Positions 56,366 through 64,000 of a stretch of DNA of 64,000 nucleotides are shown here, piece by piece (within the stretch, counting starts at the first letter, position 1; each line of letters opens with the position of its first letter). A program made the translations under genes and the position numbers. Source of the stretch: Palsa-504 sp963800415 (GTDB taxonomy: Bacteria; Actinomycetota; Actinomycetes; Streptosporangiales; Streptosporangiaceae); assembly GCA_963800415.1 (NCBI GenBank), contig CAWDBS010000044.1, positions 62,001 through 126,000 of the forward strand, read 5' to 3'. The notes under the pieces are model-generated. The model did not search any database, was not told the origin of the DNA, and saw only the letters and a list, made by a program, of their open reading frames with translations.

Positions 56366-57442
56366 TTAAAGAACGAGAAGTTCTCTCGTCGTAGTCGTGA
56401 GGAGGCCCGTCCCGCCGGCCCCCACGACCAGGACGTCCTCGATCCGGACACCGCCCCGGCCGGGTAGGTAGACACCTGGCTCGACGGTGACTGGAACCCG
56501 GCTAGCGAGTTTACCCGTTCTGGCGTACCCGATCGTCGGCGCCTCGTGCACCTCCAGCCCGACACCGTGCCCCAGGCCATGCTGGAAGTGGTCGCCGTGC
56601 CCGGCGTCGCGGATCAGGTCGCGGGCGGCGGCGTCCACATCGCCGACGTCGGCGTCCGGCCGGGCGGCGTCCAGGCCGGACCGCTGCGCGGCCGCGACCA
56701 GCTCGTAGATCTCCCGCTGCCAGCCGGGCTCGCCGAGCGCCACGGTGCGGGTCATGTCCGCGTGGTAGCCGCCGTACCGCGCACCGAAATCCATCGTGAT
56801 CAGGTCACCGCGGCGCATCGGCCGGTCGGTCGGCGCGTGGTGCGGGATCGCGCCGTTCGGCCCGCTGGCCACGATGGTGTCGAAGGCCGGCCGCTCGGCG
56901 CCGAGCTCGGCCATCCGCGCGTCCAGCGCCGCCGCCAGCTGGCGTTCGGTCAGGCCGGGCCTGATCAGCGAGAACACGTCGGCGATGGCCTGGCAGGTGA
57001 TCCGGCAGGCGGTCGCGAGCAGCTCGAGCTCGGACGGATCCTTGACCGTCCGCAGCTCCTCGATTTTCCGGCCGAACGCGACCGTGGTGACTCCGCCGGC
57101 CTTGGCCGCGAGCTCCTGATGGCGTTCGACCGACATCTCGTGCGCCTCGAACGCCACGGTGCGCAGGGCCCGGCTGGTCATCTCCGCGGCTAGCCGCGGC
57201 TCGATGAACCGCTCAGTGATCAGCTCCAGGTCGGGGCAGTCCCGCTGGGCTGCCAGCGTGTACCGCGAGTCCGTCGCCAGCACGGCCGTGCCGTCGGCGG
57301 CCAGCAGCAGCGCGGCGTTGGAGCTGGCCAGGCCGGTGAGGTAGCGGACGTTGGGACCGGAGGTGATCAGGGCCGCGTCGGCACCGGCCTCGGCGATCTT
57401 CTGCTGCGCGCGCCCCCGGCGGACGGCGTGAATCTCTGCCAT
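56366..57442 (-). CDS. pepP: Xaa-Pro aminopeptidase (M24 family)
   Basis: A dinuclear-metal peptidase of the pita-bread fold, removing N-terminal residues next to proline. The 358-residue protein has a creatinase N-domain (1-130) and a catalytic domain with metal ligands in ITMDFGARYGGYHADMTRTV (two Asp), HGLGHGVGLEVHEAP (His), VTVEPGVYLPGRGG (Glu) and VRIEDV (Glu). SGPNGAIPHHAPTD supplies a conserved His. It lies between the LLM oxidoreductase and efp; pepP-efp-nusB is the standard actinomycete order. Confidence 0.92.
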   Translation of the reverse strand: MAEIHAVRRGRAQQKIAEAGADAALITSGPNVRYLTGLASSNAALLLAADGTAVLATDSRYTLAAQRDCPDLELITERFIEPRLAAEMTSRALRTVAFEAHEMSVERHQELAAKAGGVTTVAFGRKIEELRTVKDPSELELLATACRITCQAIADVFSLIRPGLTERQLAAALDARMAELGAERPAFDTIVASGPNGAIPHHAPTDRPMRRGDLITMDFGARYGGYHADMTRTVALGEPGWQREIYELVAAAQRSGLDAARPDADVGDVDAAARDLIRDAGHGDHFQHGLGHGVGLEVHEAPTIGYARTGKLASRVPVTVEPGVYLPGRGGVRIEDVLVVGAGGTGLLTTTTRELLVL

Positions 57443-57488
57443 GGCTGAACTCTACGCGCGCGCCGCACCAGGCAGCTGAGGAGCGGTT

Positions 57489-58541
57489 TCACGCCATGGC
57501 GCGGACCTGCTCGATGAGGCGGACACGCGCCTCGTGGGTGGGCGCGAGCGGGGTGACGTTGAGGGTGGTCACGCCGGCTTCACGGTAGGCGGCAAGGCGC
57601 TCGCGCACGTAGGACTCGGGGCCGATCAGGGACGTGCGCTCGACCAGCTCCGCGGGCACCAGAGCCTCGGCCTCGGCCTTGCGGCCGTCCAGGTAGGCGT
57701 CCTGGATCGCCTTGGCCTCGGCCTCATAGCCGAAGCGGCGGGCCAGGTCGTTGTAGAAGTTGCGGCCCCGCGCGCCCATCCCGCCGATGTACAGGGCCAG
57801 CTCCGGCCGGCTGAGGTCGCGCAGGCCGGTCACGTCGTCGCCGATGGCCAGCCGCGCGGCGGCGATCACGTCGAGCGGGCCGAGCGCAGGATCGCGCTTG
57901 GCGCCGCCCGCGGCCACGGCGTCGCCCCAGACCTGGGCGGACTTCTCCGGCAGGTAGAAGATCGGCATCCAGGATTCGGCCAGCTCGGCGGCGAGCGCGA
58001 CGTTCTTCGGGCCGATGGCAGCCAGGGCGATCGGGATGCGCTCGCGGACCGGATGGTTGATCAGCTTGAGCGGCTTGCCCAGCCCGGTGCCCCCACCCAT
58101 CTCCCCGGCCCTCTTCTGCAGCGGCAGCTGGTAGTACCGGCCCTGGTACGATAGCCGTTCGCGCCGCCAGACCATCCGGCAGATCTCGATGACCTCGCGG
58201 GCCCGGCCGATCGGCGCGTCGTACGGCACCCCGTGCCAGCCCTCGATCACCTGCGGGCCGGAGGCGCCCAGCCCCAGCATGAACCGGCCGCCCGAGACGT
58301 AATCGAGCCCGGCCGCGGTCATCGCGGTCAGCGCGGGCGTGCGCGAGTACAGCTGGAAGATCCCGGACGCGATCTGCACCCGCTCGGTCTTCGCCGCCAG
58401 GAAACCGAGCTGGCTCACCGCGTCGAAGCTGTACGCCTCGGGCACGAACACGATGTCAAGCCCGGCCTTCTCATAGTCGGCCAGTTCGACCACGGTCTCG
58501 GCGAAGCCGCCCGCATAGCTGAGAAACATCCCTATCCGCAT
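57489..58541 (-). CDS. LLM class F420-dependent oxidoreductase
   Basis: A luciferase-like (beta/alpha)8 protein of 350 residues. Characteristic segments are RIGMFLSYAGGFAETVVELAD at the N-terminus, RVQIASGIFQLYSRTPALTA, GLDYVSGGRFMLGLGASGPQ near residue 88, and a late SYVRERLAAYREAGVTTLNV. Actinobacterial proteins of this type usually bind F420; FMN cannot be excluded from sequence. The substrate is unknown. The start ATG at 58541 matches the family N-terminus. It lies between aroQ and pepP, which are adjacent in many relatives, so it looks like an insertion into a conserved order. Confidence 0.88.
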   Translation of the reverse strand: MRIGMFLSYAGGFAETVVELADYEKAGLDIVFVPEAYSFDAVSQLGFLAAKTERVQIASGIFQLYSRTPALTAMTAAGLDYVSGGRFMLGLGASGPQVIEGWHGVPYDAPIGRAREVIEICRMVWRRERLSYQGRYYQLPLQKRAGEMGGGTGLGKPLKLINHPVRERIPIALAAIGPKNVALAAELAESWMPIFYLPEKSAQVWGDAVAAGGAKRDPALGPLDVIAAARLAIGDDVTGLRDLSRPELALYIGGMGARGRNFYNDLARRFGYEAEAKAIQDAYLDGRKAEAEALVPAELVERTSLIGPESYVRERLAAYREAGVTTLNVTPLAPTHEARVRLIEQVRAMA

Positions 58542-58592
58542 AAGGGGAGCGTAGCGGCTGCGTGGCCGGAGCACGCATTACGGCGGCGAGGA

Positions 58593-59069
58593 TTACCGCG
58601 CCGGCTCGTCCTCGGCGAGCTCCGCGGCGTCTTCGGCGGCCAGTTCGGCGATCGCCTGCAGCGCCAGCTGGTAGGAGACCAGGCCGAAGCCGGCCACCGT
58701 CCCGTCGGCCACTGACGCGACCACCGAGGTGTGCCGGAACGACTCGCGCGCGGCCGGGTTAGAGATGTGCACTTCGACCAGCGGGGCGGTGCGCATGGCC
58801 AGCGCGTCCCGCAGCGCGTAGGAATAGTGAGTGAACGCGGCCGGGTTGAGCACCACCGGCATCCGGGCGTCGGCGGCCTCGTGCACCCAGCTGATCAGCT
58901 CGCGCTCATCGTCGGTCTGCCGGACGTCGACGCTGAGGCCGAGCTTGCGGCCGGTCGAGCGGCACAGCTCGGCCAGCTCCTCGAACGACGCCGAGCCGTA
59001 CACCTCGGGCTCCCTGATGCCGAGCCGGCCGAGGTTCGGGCCGTTGAGGACGAGTACCTGCGTGATCAC
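58593..59069 (-). CDS. aroQ: 3-dehydroquinate dehydratase type II
   Basis: It dehydrates 3-dehydroquinate to 3-dehydroshikimate. It is 158 residues with LVLNGPNLGRLGIREPEVYG (catalytic Arg and Tyr), VVLNPAAFTHYSYALRDAL and VEVHISNPAARESFRHTS (catalytic His). A Glu/Asp/Ala-rich tail of about 15 residues is extra. The ATG/GTG at 59069 overlaps the aroB stop by 4 bp. It is the last gene of the aroC-K-B-Q operon. Confidence 0.95.
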   Translation of the reverse strand: MITQVLVLNGPNLGRLGIREPEVYGSASFEELAELCRSTGRKLGLSVDVRQTDDERELISWVHEAADARMPVVLNPAAFTHYSYALRDALAMRTAPLVEVHISNPAARESFRHTSVVASVADGTVAGFGLVSYQLALQAIAELAAEDAAELAEDEPAR

Positions 59070-60151
59070 TTAGACACCTCCTGGTATGCCTGCCACAGCA
59101 GTTCCTCGGGCGGATCGTCGAGGATCGAGGGACGGCCCAGGCCGTCCAGCACCACCAGCCGCAGCCGCCCACCGCGGGCCTTCTTGTCCACGCCCATGGC
59201 CTCGCGCAGCGACGGCCATACCCCGGCCGGGTACGCGGTGGGGAGGCCGACGCTGGCCAGCACGGTCCGATGCCGCGCGCACGTCTGCTCGTCCAGCCGG
59301 CTGGCCAGCCGGGCCAGCTCGGCGACGTACACCATGCCGATGGCCACCGCGTCGCCGTGCTTGAACCGGTATCCCTCCACCCGCTCGATGGCGTGCCCGA
59401 GCGTGTGCCCGTAGTTGAGGATCTCCCGCAGGCCCTTCTCGTTCAGGTCCTTCGACACCACCTCGGCCTTGACGGCGATGGCGCGTTCGATCAGCTCGCG
59501 CGCGTGGCCGCCGTGCGGGACGGTAGCGCCGTCCGGGTCTGCTTGTACCAAGTCCAGGATCACTGGGTCGGCGATGAAGCCCGTCTTGATGACTTCGGCC
59601 AGCCCGCTGACGTAGTCCTCGCGCGGCAGTGTCTCCAGCGTCACCAGGTCGGCGAGCACGCCGGCCGGCGAGTGGAAGGCGCCCACCAGGTTCTTGCCCT
59701 CGGGGATGTCGATGGCGGTCTTCCCGCCCACCGCGGCGTCGGCCATGCCGAGCAGCGTGGTCGGGACCAGGACGACCTGGACGCCGCGCAGCCAGGTCGC
59801 GGCGACGAACCCGGCCAGGTCGGTGACCGCTCCCCCGCCGATGCCGACGACGCAGTCCAACCGGGTCACGCCGTGCCGCGCCAGCCGGGACCACAGCCCG
59901 GCCGCGACGTCGGCGGTCTTGGCCGCCTCGCCGTCGGGGACGGCTTCGGCGTGCACGGTCAGGCCCGCGGCGTGCAGGGCGCCGCACGCGGGGCGGGCGA
60001 TCTCGCCGAGACCCTCGGCGTAGATGACCACGACGGTGCGGACGTGCCCGGGCACCAGGCCGGGCAGCTCGCCGAGCACCCCGGCGCCGACGACCACCTG
60101 GTAGGGCGGCCCGCCGTCGGAGGGGGTGACGTCGATTCTGGTGGCGGTCAT
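59066..60151 (-). CDS. aroB: 3-dehydroquinate synthase
   Basis: It makes 3-dehydroquinate from DAHP using NAD and zinc. The 361-residue protein has the NAD/DAHP motifs VVGIGGGAVTDLAGFVAATW and PTTLLGMADAAVGGKTAID, then the zinc ligands in SGLAEVIKTGFI (Glu), NYGHTLGHAIE (His) and RFKHGDAVAIGM (His). It overlaps aroK upstream and aroQ downstream by 4 bp each. Nothing unusual was seen. Confidence 0.96.
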   Translation of the reverse strand: MTATRIDVTPSDGGPPYQVVVGAGVLGELPGLVPGHVRTVVVIYAEGLGEIARPACGALHAAGLTVHAEAVPDGEAAKTADVAAGLWSRLARHGVTRLDCVVGIGGGAVTDLAGFVAATWLRGVQVVLVPTTLLGMADAAVGGKTAIDIPEGKNLVGAFHSPAGVLADLVTLETLPREDYVSGLAEVIKTGFIADPVILDLVQADPDGATVPHGGHARELIERAIAVKAEVVSKDLNEKGLREILNYGHTLGHAIERVEGYRFKHGDAVAIGMVYVAELARLASRLDEQTCARHRTVLASVGLPTAYPAGVWPSLREAMGVDKKARGGRLRLVVLDGLGRPSILDDPPEELLWQAYQEVSK

Positions 60152-60669
60152 CCGGTGATCCTCGCGGCGATCTGGTCCGCCAGCTCGTCCGGGTCCAGGT
60201 CGTCGGTGGGCACCGTGACCGCGGCGAGCCGCTGGTAGATGGCGTCGCGCTCGTCCAGCATGGCGCGCAGGCGGCCGCGCGGATTACCGGGGACCACCAC
60301 CCGGGGCCGGTCCAGGCCGACCCGCCGGGCGACGGTGCCGAAAGCCGCGGACAGGTACACCACGGGCAGGCCGTCAAGCAGATGCTGGACGCCGGCGTCC
60401 AGGACCGCACCGCTGCCGAGCGCCAGCACGCCGCCGTGCTGGCGCAGCGTGCCGAGCGCGTTGGTGACCGCGACGCGCTCGAGCTCGCGGAAGGCTCCCT
60501 CGCCGTTCTCGATGAAGATGTCGCTGACCGGCTTGCCCGCGGCCGCGCCGACATCGGCGTCGGTGTCGCGGAACTCCACCCCGAGCCGGTCCGCGAGCAG
60601 CGGGCCGACCGCGGACTTGCCCGCGCCGGGCGGGCCGATCAAGACGACGAGAGGCCCCGGAGCGGTCAA
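60148..60669 (-). CDS. aroK: Shikimate kinase
   Basis: It phosphorylates shikimate at O3 with ATP. The 173-residue P-loop protein has Walker A IGPPGAGKSAVGPLLADRLG at about 12-31, the shikimate-binding EFRDTDADV and GEGAFRELER motifs, VLALGSGAVLD, and the lid region near residue 115 (TVARRVGLDRPRVVVPG). It overlaps aroC and aroB by 4 bp. The closing segment DDLDPDELADQIAARI fits the family. Confidence 0.95.
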   Translation of the reverse strand: MTAPGPLVVLIGPPGAGKSAVGPLLADRLGVEFRDTDADVGAAAGKPVSDIFIENGEGAFRELERVAVTNALGTLRQHGGVLALGSGAVLDAGVQHLLDGLPVVYLSAAFGTVARRVGLDRPRVVVPGNPRGRLRAMLDERDAIYQRLAAVTVPTDDLDPDELADQIAARITG

Positions 60670-61850
60670 GAGATCACCAGGGCCTTGAGGTAGCTCTCCG
60701 CGTTGCGGCGCATCTCCTCGACCGAGTCACCGCCGAACTTCTCTACCGCGGCCTCGGCCAGCACGAGGGCCGCCATCGCCTCGGCGACCACGCCCGCCGC
60801 GGGCACCGCGGTGGCGTCGCTGCGCTGGTTGATCGCCTTGGCCGGCTCGCCGGTACTGGTGTCGATGGTGTCCAGCGCGCGCGGCACGGTCGAGATGGGC
60901 TTCATCGCGACCCGCAGCCGGACCACCTCGCCGGTGCTCATCCCGCCCTCGATGCCGCCCGCCCGGTTGGTGCGCCTGGCGACGCCATGGTCCGTGGTCT
61001 CGATCTCGTCGTGGGCCACCGACCCTCGCCGGGTGGCGGTGGTGAAGCCGTCACCGACCTCGACGCCCTTGATGGCCTGAATGGACATCAGCGCCCCGGC
61101 CAGCCTGGCGTCCAGCCGCCGGTCCCAGTGGGTGAAGCTGCCCAGGCCCGGCGGCAGCCCGAAGGCCAGCACCTCGACGACGCCGCCCAGCGTGTCGCCG
61201 GCTTTCTTGGCCGCGTCGATCTCGGCCACCATGGCTTTGCTGGTGGCCACGTCAAAGCAACGTACCGGGTCGGCGTCGATGGCGGCGGCGGCGTCCGGAC
61301 CCGGCATGACCTCGTCGGGGAGCCGTACCTGGCCGATGGCGACCACGTGACTGAGGATCTCGATGCCGAGGACCTGGCTGAGCAGGCGTCTGGCCAGCTC
61401 GCCGAGCGCCACCCGCGCGGCGGTCTCCCGGGCGCTGGCCCGTTCCAGCACCGGACGGGCGTCAGCGTGGCCGAACTTCTGCATCCCGGCCAGGTCGGCG
61501 TGCCCGGGCCGCGGCCTGGTCAGCGGCGCGTTCCTGGCCTGGCCGTCCAGCGTCGCCTGGTCCACCGGGTCGGGTGACATGACCGTCTCCCATTTCGGCC
61601 ATTCGGTGTTCGCGATCCTGATCGCGACCGGGCCGCCTAGCGTGCGGCCGTGCCGGACACCCCCGGTGAGTTCCACCTGGTCCTGCTCGAACGTCATGCG
61701 CGCGCCACGGCCATAGCCCGCCCGTCTGCGGGCCAGCGCGGCGGCCACGTCGGCGGTGCTCACCCGCACTCCGGCGGGCATGCCCTCGCAGATCGCGACG
61801 AGCGCGCGCCCGTGCGATTCGCCTGCGGTCAGCCAGCGGAACATGGTCAT
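60666..61850 (-). CDS. aroC: Chorismate synthase
   Basis: It removes phosphate from EPSP to form chorismate and needs reduced FMN. The 394-residue protein begins FRWLTAGESHGRALVAICEG. It shows RRRAGYGRGARMTFEQD, RPGHADLAGMQKFGHADARP (His motif), ARETAARVALG, and near the C-terminus the conserved Arg-Asp motif NQRSDATAVPAAGVVAEAM. Two ATG codons (61850 and 61844) can start it; the first overlaps the stop of the sseB-like gene (ATGA). The shikimate dehydrogenase gene that often precedes aroC in actinomycetes is not here. Confidence 0.96.
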   Translation of the reverse strand: MTMFRWLTAGESHGRALVAICEGMPAGVRVSTADVAAALARRRAGYGRGARMTFEQDQVELTGGVRHGRTLGGPVAIRIANTEWPKWETVMSPDPVDQATLDGQARNAPLTRPRPGHADLAGMQKFGHADARPVLERASARETAARVALGELARRLLSQVLGIEILSHVVAIGQVRLPDEVMPGPDAAAAIDADPVRCFDVATSKAMVAEIDAAKKAGDTLGGVVEVLAFGLPPGLGSFTHWDRRLDARLAGALMSIQAIKGVEVGDGFTTATRRGSVAHDEIETTDHGVARRTNRAGGIEGGMSTGEVVRLRVAMKPISTVPRALDTIDTSTGEPAKAINQRSDATAVPAAGVVAEAMAALVLAEAAVEKFGGDSVEEMRRNAESYLKALVIS

Positions 61851-62569
61851 GATCCTACGGCGTCAGGTGTGACACTGAATTCGATGCCGCGGCGCAGCCG
61901 GACCGCCAGCCGGGCCGCGATACTGCCGGCCACCCGGTTCACGGCGGGCTGCCAGTTACCGGCCGCCCAGCTATCGGCGGCTGGGACCAGCCGGACCGCC
62001 AGGTCCACCTGGCGGCTGGCGGCCAGGCTGAAGCCGGCGATCACCGGCTCGGCGGCAGTGGCCGCCTCGATTTCAGCGCGTACGTCCGGGTCCTCATGCG
62101 CGGGTGGCACCGGCTGCCCGGCGGCGAGCGCCGCCAGCCGCGTGCCCTCGACGGCGAGCGGCACCGGGCCGGCCACGTCGATGACGACCGCGCAGCCGTC
62201 GGCGACGGCCGCGCGGCACACCCGGGCGGCTCCGGCGGGCACCGGGCGGGCGTTCGGGCGCCAGCGGGCCAGCGTATCCAGGCCGGTGAAGGCGAGCACG
62301 GCGGGCCGTCCGTCCCGCCCGATCAGCGTGGGCAGAACCATCTCGCTGTCCTTGCCCCGCTCGGCGGCCCTGTGCCCCTTAGCGGTAGGGCCGTCGGCCA
62401 GGACCGCGACCACAGGAACGAGCAGCCGCGCCGTGGCCAGCGCGGTCAGCGTCGCCTGCTCGCTGCCCTGCCCGGTCTGGTACGCGGCCAGGGCCGCGGT
62501 CACGTTCGGGTCGGCGGCGCCATTGTCATCGCGGAACTGCTGTCCGCCAGGGTTCAGATGCCCGGACAC
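61847..62569 (-). CDS. SseB family protein
   Basis: A 240-residue cytosolic protein with an SseB-like N-terminal domain: LLVPVVAVLADGPTAKGHRA, GKDSEMVLPTLIGRDGRPAV, LAFTGLDTLARW, then CAVVIDVAGPVPLAVEGTRLA. The C-terminal part (RQVDLAVRLVPAADSWAAGN) is hydrophilic and helical. SseB-type proteins have no agreed activity in actinobacteria. It heads the aro operon with 4-bp overlap to aroC. The N-terminus (GGQQFRDDNGAADPNVTAAL) fits family members that start near this point. Confidence 0.82.
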   Translation of the reverse strand: MSGHLNPGGQQFRDDNGAADPNVTAALAAYQTGQGSEQATLTALATARLLVPVVAVLADGPTAKGHRAAERGKDSEMVLPTLIGRDGRPAVLAFTGLDTLARWRPNARPVPAGAARVCRAAVADGCAVVIDVAGPVPLAVEGTRLAALAAGQPVPPAHEDPDVRAEIEAATAAEPVIAGFSLAASRQVDLAVRLVPAADSWAAGNWQPAVNRVAGSIAARLAVRLRRGIEFSVTPDAVGS

Positions 62570-62761
62570 CCCACCGACCCTACGCGACGCGCCATCCCCG
62601 TCCGGTCACCACCCGGCTGCTGTTACGCCTTACCGTAATTAGACAAATGCAAAGAGTGATGAATTCTCTGAATGAGTCGCTTTCCAGCTAATTCCCGTCA
62701 TTCAATCGGCACAATCGGTTGAGCGGGGGTACGCATCCGCATGCACATGGAAGGAGCGCGG

Positions 62762-63169
62762 GTGACACAGCCCGAGCGACTGGCCGCGATCGCACCGGGC
62801 ACGCCGATGTGGAAGGCCGTGCCACCGCGCCTGGTCGGCCCGTACCTGACCGGGCAGCGCACCGTGCTGGCCGGGTATGTGTACCGCGCCCAGGACGTCC
62901 GCTTCCACAACCCCGCCGAGGCCTACCTCGCGCTGAGCCTGGACTGGGAGGATTCGGAGTTCACGCCGCACATGAGCGAGATCTACCTGGTGGCCTGGCT
63001 GGCCAGGGCGATCGACGGCTACGTGCCGGCCACGGGCCACGGTGTCCCGGAGTTCTACGTCGAGCCCATCGCGATACCCGTCGGGGCGGGTATGTGCCGG
63101 CTCGGCCCGGACGGGGATCAGCTTGTGGCCCGCTACGACGGGCTGGCCTGGCAGAGGAGGGAGCCGTAA
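62762..63169 (+). CDS. Hypothetical protein of unknown function
   Basis: The GTG at 62762 has AAGGAG 5 nt upstream; an in-frame ATG 21 bp earlier is less well placed. The 135-residue soluble protein contains MWKAVPPRLVGPYLTGQRTV near its start, then AYLALSLDWEDSEFTPHMSE and IYLVAWLARAIDGYVPATG. No known domain was recognised. It is followed by the next gene after 3 bp, so the two form a pair. The upstream gap (62570-62761) has an AT-rich core at about 62636-62690 that probably includes the promoter. Confidence 0.7.
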   Translation: MTQPERLAAIAPGTPMWKAVPPRLVGPYLTGQRTVLAGYVYRAQDVRFHNPAEAYLALSLDWEDSEFTPHMSEIYLVAWLARAIDGYVPATGHGVPEFYVEPIAIPVGAGMCRLGPDGDQLVARYDGLAWQRREP

Positions 63170-63172
63170 GCC

Positions 63173-64000
63173 ATGCGATACCGGCTCATGGCCGCCTATC
63201 TCGGTGTCCCGTACCACGCGGGCCTCGGCCCCGACGGCAACGAGGCGACGCTGTTCTCCCCGGGCCCGCCACCGGATGACCTTGGCTTCACGGCCGCGGG
63301 CGGGTACTGGCGTAAGCAGGTCAACCTCACCGACCTGGACGCCCTGTGGCGCTCCCGCCTGGTCGGTGAGTATCGCGGTGAGCCGTGCCTGGTCCTGGAC
63401 GATCTCGGCGACCGGCTGCACATCGCCTACCTGGGCCGCGACTCGGCCCGGGCCAGGCAGCTCGGCTACTGGGAGATCGACCGGGAGGTCTTCGAGGTGG
63501 TGGCGGCCCGGCCGGACATCACCGGCCTGACCGAGGAGCGGGTGGAGTACCCGCTGGCATCGGCTATGTTCCCGCCGTCGAACCCGGATCCGGTGGCCCA
63601 GCCGCGGCCGGACGCACCCGGCCGCGGCACCGGGGGGCCACAGGCCGGCGGCGGGTCGCCGCCCTCCGCCGCCGAGCGGACCAGCCCGCTCCGGGTAGTG
63701 CCGCGGTCGGGGCCCCAGCCTGCTGGCGAACCGGGCGGCAGGCCCGAGCCGGGCGGATACGCCGGGCCTGGCTACGCCGGGACGGATCGCGCGTCGAGCA
63801 CCCCGGACCGGGTGGCGGCCTGGCACGGCTCACCCGAGACCGAGCCCTGGTCAGAACCCCAGCCGGACCCCGGACCGGATCCCCGGCCCGACCCGAGGAC
63901 CGCGCCCGACCCGAGGACCGCGCCCGACCCGAGGACCGCGCCCGACCCGAGGACCGCGCCCGACCCGAGGGCCGCGCGTGAGCTCTGGGCCGCGGCTCCG
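63173..64000 (+). CDS. Hypothetical protein with proline-rich tail (cut by window edge)
   Basis: The frame opens with ATG 63173 and stays open to the window edge. Residues 1-125 form a compact domain (RYRLMAAYLGVPYHAGLGPD, GGYWRKQVNLTDLDALWRSR, VLDDLGDRLHIAYLGRDS, GYWEIDREVFEVV). The rest is Pro/Gly-rich and ends in an 18-bp tandem array encoding DPRTAP repeats. It follows the previous gene by 3 bp. The combination of a small conserved head and a long disordered tail is seen in some actinobacterial proteins of unknown role; no activity can be inferred. Confidence 0.7.
   Translation, partial: MRYRLMAAYLGVPYHAGLGPDGNEATLFSPGPPPDDLGFTAAGGYWRKQVNLTDLDALWRSRLVGEYRGEPCLVLDDLGDRLHIAYLGRDSARARQLGYWEIDREVFEVVAARPDITGLTEERVEYPLASAMFPPSNPDPVAQPRPDAPGRGTGGPQAGGGSPPSAAERTSPLRVVPRSGPQPAGEPGGRPEPGGYAGPGYAGTDRASSTPDRVAAWHGSPETEPWSEPQPDPGPDPRPDPRTAPDPRTAPDPRTAPDPRTAPDPRAARELWAAAP

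Noticed and set aside
1..64000. CRISPR arrays, tRNA or rRNA genes
   Set aside because: No regularly spaced direct repeats with unique spacers, no cloverleaf-like or conserved rRNA segments were noticed on either strand. Short tRNAs could be missed by eye.

Overview
The window is very GC-rich, densely packed DNA from an actinomycete chromosome, probably a filamentous or Streptosporangiales-like lineage, although the genus cannot be fixed from sequence alone. The signs are: start/stop-overlapping operons rich in GTG starts; a PriA-type HisA next to his and trp genes; polyphosphate glucokinase; an F420-type LLM oxidoreductase; a type-2 (eukaryote-like) IleS; DivIVA, SepF and YggT downstream of ftsZ; and a MurE with the DNPR motif of meso-diaminopimelate peptidoglycan. 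No rRNA, tRNA, CRISPR array or complete insertion sequence was seen.

Layout. Positions 1-12500 hold trpC (cut by the left edge), an atypical response regulator, the Trp-associated membrane protein and the his operon on the minus strand (hisD-C-B-H-A-F, plus a separate hisI). Interspersed are plus-strand genes (TIGR03085-type protein, ppgK) and two related proteins of unknown function that flank a relic IS200/IS605-type end. Positions 12500-23600 hold dnaE, a DUF222/HNH (13E12-type) gene, a DinB/MDMPI-like protein, rluD, lspA and the divergent ileS. Positions 23600-46450 are the division and cell-wall (dcw) cluster on the minus strand: mraZ, rsmH, ftsL, ftsI, murE, murF, mraY, then ftsW fused in frame to murG, then murC, ftsQ, ftsZ, yggS, sepF, yggT and divIVA. 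A plus-strand cassette (about 34143-38307) splits this cluster between mraY and ftsW, at the place where murD normally lies; murD is not in the window. Positions 46800-54500 hold a MoxR/DUF58/transglutaminase operon, a DUF3040 gene, dinB and a methyltransferase. Positions 54600-62600 hold a membrane protein, nusB, efp, pepP, an LLM oxidoreductase and the aro operon (aroQ-B-K-C, then sseB-like). The right edge holds two plus-strand genes of unknown function, the last cut off.

The genes form a few working units: histidine and tryptophan synthesis (PriA-type HisA can also serve as TrpF); lipid-linked peptidoglycan precursor synthesis and septal wall assembly; and shikimate synthesis with EF-P and NusB.

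The most unusual signal is a family of roughly 70-bp, G-run-rich, palindromic repeats lying inside protein-coding genes, with the G-rich strand always the coding strand. Two near-identical copies are read through in frame, in the Trp membrane protein and in FtsL, in two different reading frames. A third sits in a variable loop of hisF, just after the catalytic Asp, and the gene needs a -1 shift inside the repeat. A related longer element produces the same -1 discrepancy in a four-helix membrane protein at 34364-35022. This resembles the protein-coding palindromic elements known from Rickettsia. The shifts could be homopolymer sequencing errors, true mutations or -1 ribosomal frameshifting. Other highlights are the FtsW-MurG fusion, the missing murD and trpE, four 10-bp-spaced MraZ boxes, and a recurrent TANNNT-N5-7-start-codon pattern suggesting leaderless mRNAs.
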